Of a stretch of 64,000 nucleotides of DNA, positions 62,700 through 64,000 are shown piece after piece. The position numbers and the translations under genes were made by a program. This DNA is from Desulfosporosinus lacus DSM 15449 (GTDB lineage Bacteria; Bacillota; Desulfitobacteriia; Desulfitobacteriales; Desulfitobacteriaceae): the NCBI RefSeq assembly GCF_900129935.1, contig NZ_FQXJ01000016.1, positions 1-64,000 of the forward strand, read 5' to 3'. Position 1 is the first letter of the stretch; each line of letters opens with the position of its first letter. The notes beneath the pieces are model-generated. The model made no database searches. It saw only the letters and a list, made by a program, of their open reading frames with translations, and was not told the origin of the DNA.

Positions 62700-63674
62700 T
62701 TAACTTATACTCCATTCTGCTCCATGGTTTACGCCCCCGGCCACCCAAACTTGACCGCGGTCACCCATTAAATTCCGGATGTTCTCTGCTAAGGAGGCCA
62801 ATTTCTTCCTATCGGTAAACCCGTATACCGTTGGGCCCCACGAACTTTGTCCAACTCCTGCTGCTCCTTGGGACAACATATATTCTGCCACGCGCGCTCC
62901 ATCAGTTGTTGCAAATCGACCACCTTGAACCGGACTAAAATAGTCTCCTAAATGTTCTTGGATTTCTGTCACACCCTGTCCAAAACGTTGTAAATCCTTT
63001 TCTGCCAAAGCCGGTAACAGCTTCATAAGCAGGAGCCTGCTAATCCTCCCGGATATATGCTCTTCCATCGGCAACAGAGATTTAAACGCCTTTTCTTCCT
63101 TACTGCCGAACATTTCCTCACCTTTCTTGGGGATGGCAATCACGATGGCCCACTCTTTAGGAAATGAAAATCTTGTTATAACCGGAGGTACATGGTAGTT
63201 AGTTTTAGTACCGCTGATCGTTTCACTGGCGGGTTTTCCTCCATCCACTAAAAATCCACCTTTTTTAAAGGCTGCTACCCCTATTCCGGAACGACTTCCC
63301 TCGCGATCCGTCAAACCGGCTAATTCCAGCAAAGGGGGACGCAGTCCGTAAACGCGAGTGATAGCAAAACCTAAAGCTAAGGCGAGTTGCGTTCCCGAAC
63401 CCAGGCCGCTATGGCTGGGTAATGACTGCATAAGTTTGATTTTTACGCCCGGTAATGAATAGTGTTGGAGATATTGCAAGGCAATGCGTTCCGCCCTTTT
63501 TATTTCAGATTCCGGACCTTCAATCTGCAACTTACTTCCCTGCTCCGATGTCAATTCTAACTGAGGTTGATCGATCGCTAAACCTAACCCTCCGTAAAGA
63601 CGGCCTAACGAGCCATTCAAATCTAACTGACCGAGGTGCAAACGGGCGCCAACTCTAACCCAGGCCTTCGGCAT
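62700..63674 (-). CDS. mptG: beta-ribofuranosylaminobenzene 5'-phosphate synthase (RFAP synthase)
   Basis: A 324-residue GHMP-fold enzyme catalysing the first committed step of H4MPT synthesis, condensation of PRPP with 4-hydroxybenzoate (or p-aminobenzoate). Motifs are VRVGARLHLGQLDLNGSLGRLYGGLGLAID (as RLHLGQLDLNGSLGRLYGG), SLPSHSGLGSGTQLALALGF (GHMP loop) and GRFATTDGARVAEYMLSQGAAGVGQSSWGPTVYGFT (as GVGQSSWGPTVYG). I start at ATG 63674, since an AAAGGTGATG site precedes it and other RFAP synthases begin there; the open frame extends to 63776. It is the first gene of the minus-strand run, so the main promoter probably lies in 63675-63877. Confidence 0.92.
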   Translation of the reverse strand: MPKAWVRVGARLHLGQLDLNGSLGRLYGGLGLAIDQPQLELTSEQGSKLQIEGPESEIKRAERIALQYLQHYSLPGVKIKLMQSLPSHSGLGSGTQLALALGFAITRVYGLRPPLLELAGLTDREGSRSGIGVAAFKKGGFLVDGGKPASETISGTKTNYHVPPVITRFSFPKEWAIVIAIPKKGEEMFGSKEEKAFKSLLPMEEHISGRISRLLLMKLLPALAEKDLQRFGQGVTEIQEHLGDYFSPVQGGRFATTDGARVAEYMLSQGAAGVGQSSWGPTVYGFTDRKKLASLAENIRNLMGDRGQVWVAGGVNHGAEWSIS

Positions 63675-63877
63675 ACATTCATCACCTTTCCATCGCAAAG
63701 TCGGAAAACATTTGCAGGCGCAGTTTACTGTGTGTCGTTTGAGGCATCCACTTTCTTCAACAGGAAGACTCCGCAACGAAGCCTTCCTTTAAAAGAATAG
63801 TTAGGCCTTTTTACTCATCAATAGACTCTCGGCATTCGCCGAGGAAGTTGGGACACTTTTTGGAGACTCTCCCCGTT
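63675..63877. promoter_or_regulatory. presumed promoter region of the C1/cofactor cluster
   Basis: About 200 bases between the aquaporin gene end and mptG. It holds a 6-pair hairpin (CTCGGC-ATTC-GCCGAG, 63828-63843) without a T-tract. I cannot define promoter boxes. Confidence 0.35.
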
Positions 63878-64000
63878 TCAGCTCCCGAAATCTCGCGAGG
63901 CTACACCAGTAGCTGTTTCAGCTTCTTTTTCATTCACCACTACTTCATACACAAAAGCCGCTAAGATCGCACCGATAATTGGGGCCACCAAAAAGATCCA
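63878..64000 (-). CDS. MIP family (aquaporin/glycerol facilitator), 3' end only
   Basis: The minus strand reads WIFLVAPIIGAILAAFVYE, the last membrane helix of MIP channels, then a short tail VVVNEKEAETATGVASRDFGS and a TGA at 63878. The rest lies outside the window. The helix match to aquaporin Z/GlpF ends is good, but the fragment is too short to choose the substrate. Confidence 0.75.
   Translation of the reverse strand, partial: WIFLVAPIIGAILAAFVYEVVVNEKEAETATGVASRDFGS

Noticed and set aside
63828-63843. terminator upstream of mptG
   Set aside because: The 6-pair stem has no following T-tract on either strand.

Overview
The window looks like chromosomal DNA of an anaerobic, selenocysteine-using Gram-positive bacterium. 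Genes have strong Shine-Dalgarno sites and the accessory half is AT-rich. There is a cell-wall-binding-repeat/RCC1 surface protein, a BlaI/BlaR1-type pair, a tungsten-type aldehyde:ferredoxin oxidoreductase and Firmicutes-like IS3 and IS91 elements. A Desulfosporosinus/Desulfitobacterium-like Peptococcaceae or a relative is my best guess, but that is inference.

Region 1 (1-16.1 kb) starts with a cut DUF3102-like gene and a group II intron remnant. A seven-gene minus-strand operon follows. In transcription order it encodes a 1078-residue protein of unknown function, a PAPS-reductase-like sulfur protein (BrxP), the BrxC ATPase, PglZ, a short BrxL, a 65-residue zinc-ribbon protein and a cysteine desulfurase. 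This is a BREX type 4 system with its own sulfur donor, which points to sulfur-based DNA modification.

Region 2 (16.1-22.2 kb) is insertion-sequence debris: a decayed DDE transposase, then an IS3-family element split by an IS91-family element.

Region 3 (22.2-31 kb) holds a RADAR system (rdrA ATPase and rdrB deaminase) and a Shedu-type nuclease gene. They lie between the two halves of a broken nuclease-helicase gene, so the module appears to have landed in an older gene.

Region 4 (31-42 kb) is a patchwork. It has a DUF429/MazG-like fusion and its truncated copy, two divergent XRE regulators with shared operators, a BlaI/BlaR1 pair with a long dyad operator and a frameshifted RCC1/CWB2 surface protein. 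It also has a membrane-protein gene carrying a small internal inversion, a truncated SLOG-like gene, a DMT transporter and several short dispersed repeats.

Region 5 (42-63.7 kb) is a nearly continuous minus-strand cluster for one-carbon metabolism on methanofuran (MFR) and tetrahydromethanopterin (H4MPT), cofactors typical of methanogens and some methylotrophs. It encodes formylmethanofuran dehydrogenase subunits A, B, C and D, formyltransferase, methenyl-H4MPT cyclohydrolase and methylene-H4MPT dehydrogenase. It also carries cofactor-biosynthesis genes (mfnB, mfnD, mfnE, mfnF, RFAP synthase, a dihydromethanopterin reductase-like flavoprotein, a dihydropteroate-synthase-like protein, ATP-grasp ligases) and several unassigned partners. 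The catalytic subunit FwdB is read through an in-frame TGA at the active-site position and a hairpin follows it, so it is very probably a selenoprotein. With FwdD present, this looks like a catalytically competent metal-dependent formylmethanofuran dehydrogenase rather than the hydrolytic bacterial Fhc complex. Together the enzymes would interconvert methylene-H4MPT and CO2, most likely oxidatively with electrons to NAD(P) and to an unseen acceptor of FwdB. A tungsten aldehyde oxidoreductase lies next to the cluster. The window ends in the 3' end of an aquaporin/glycerol-facilitator gene.
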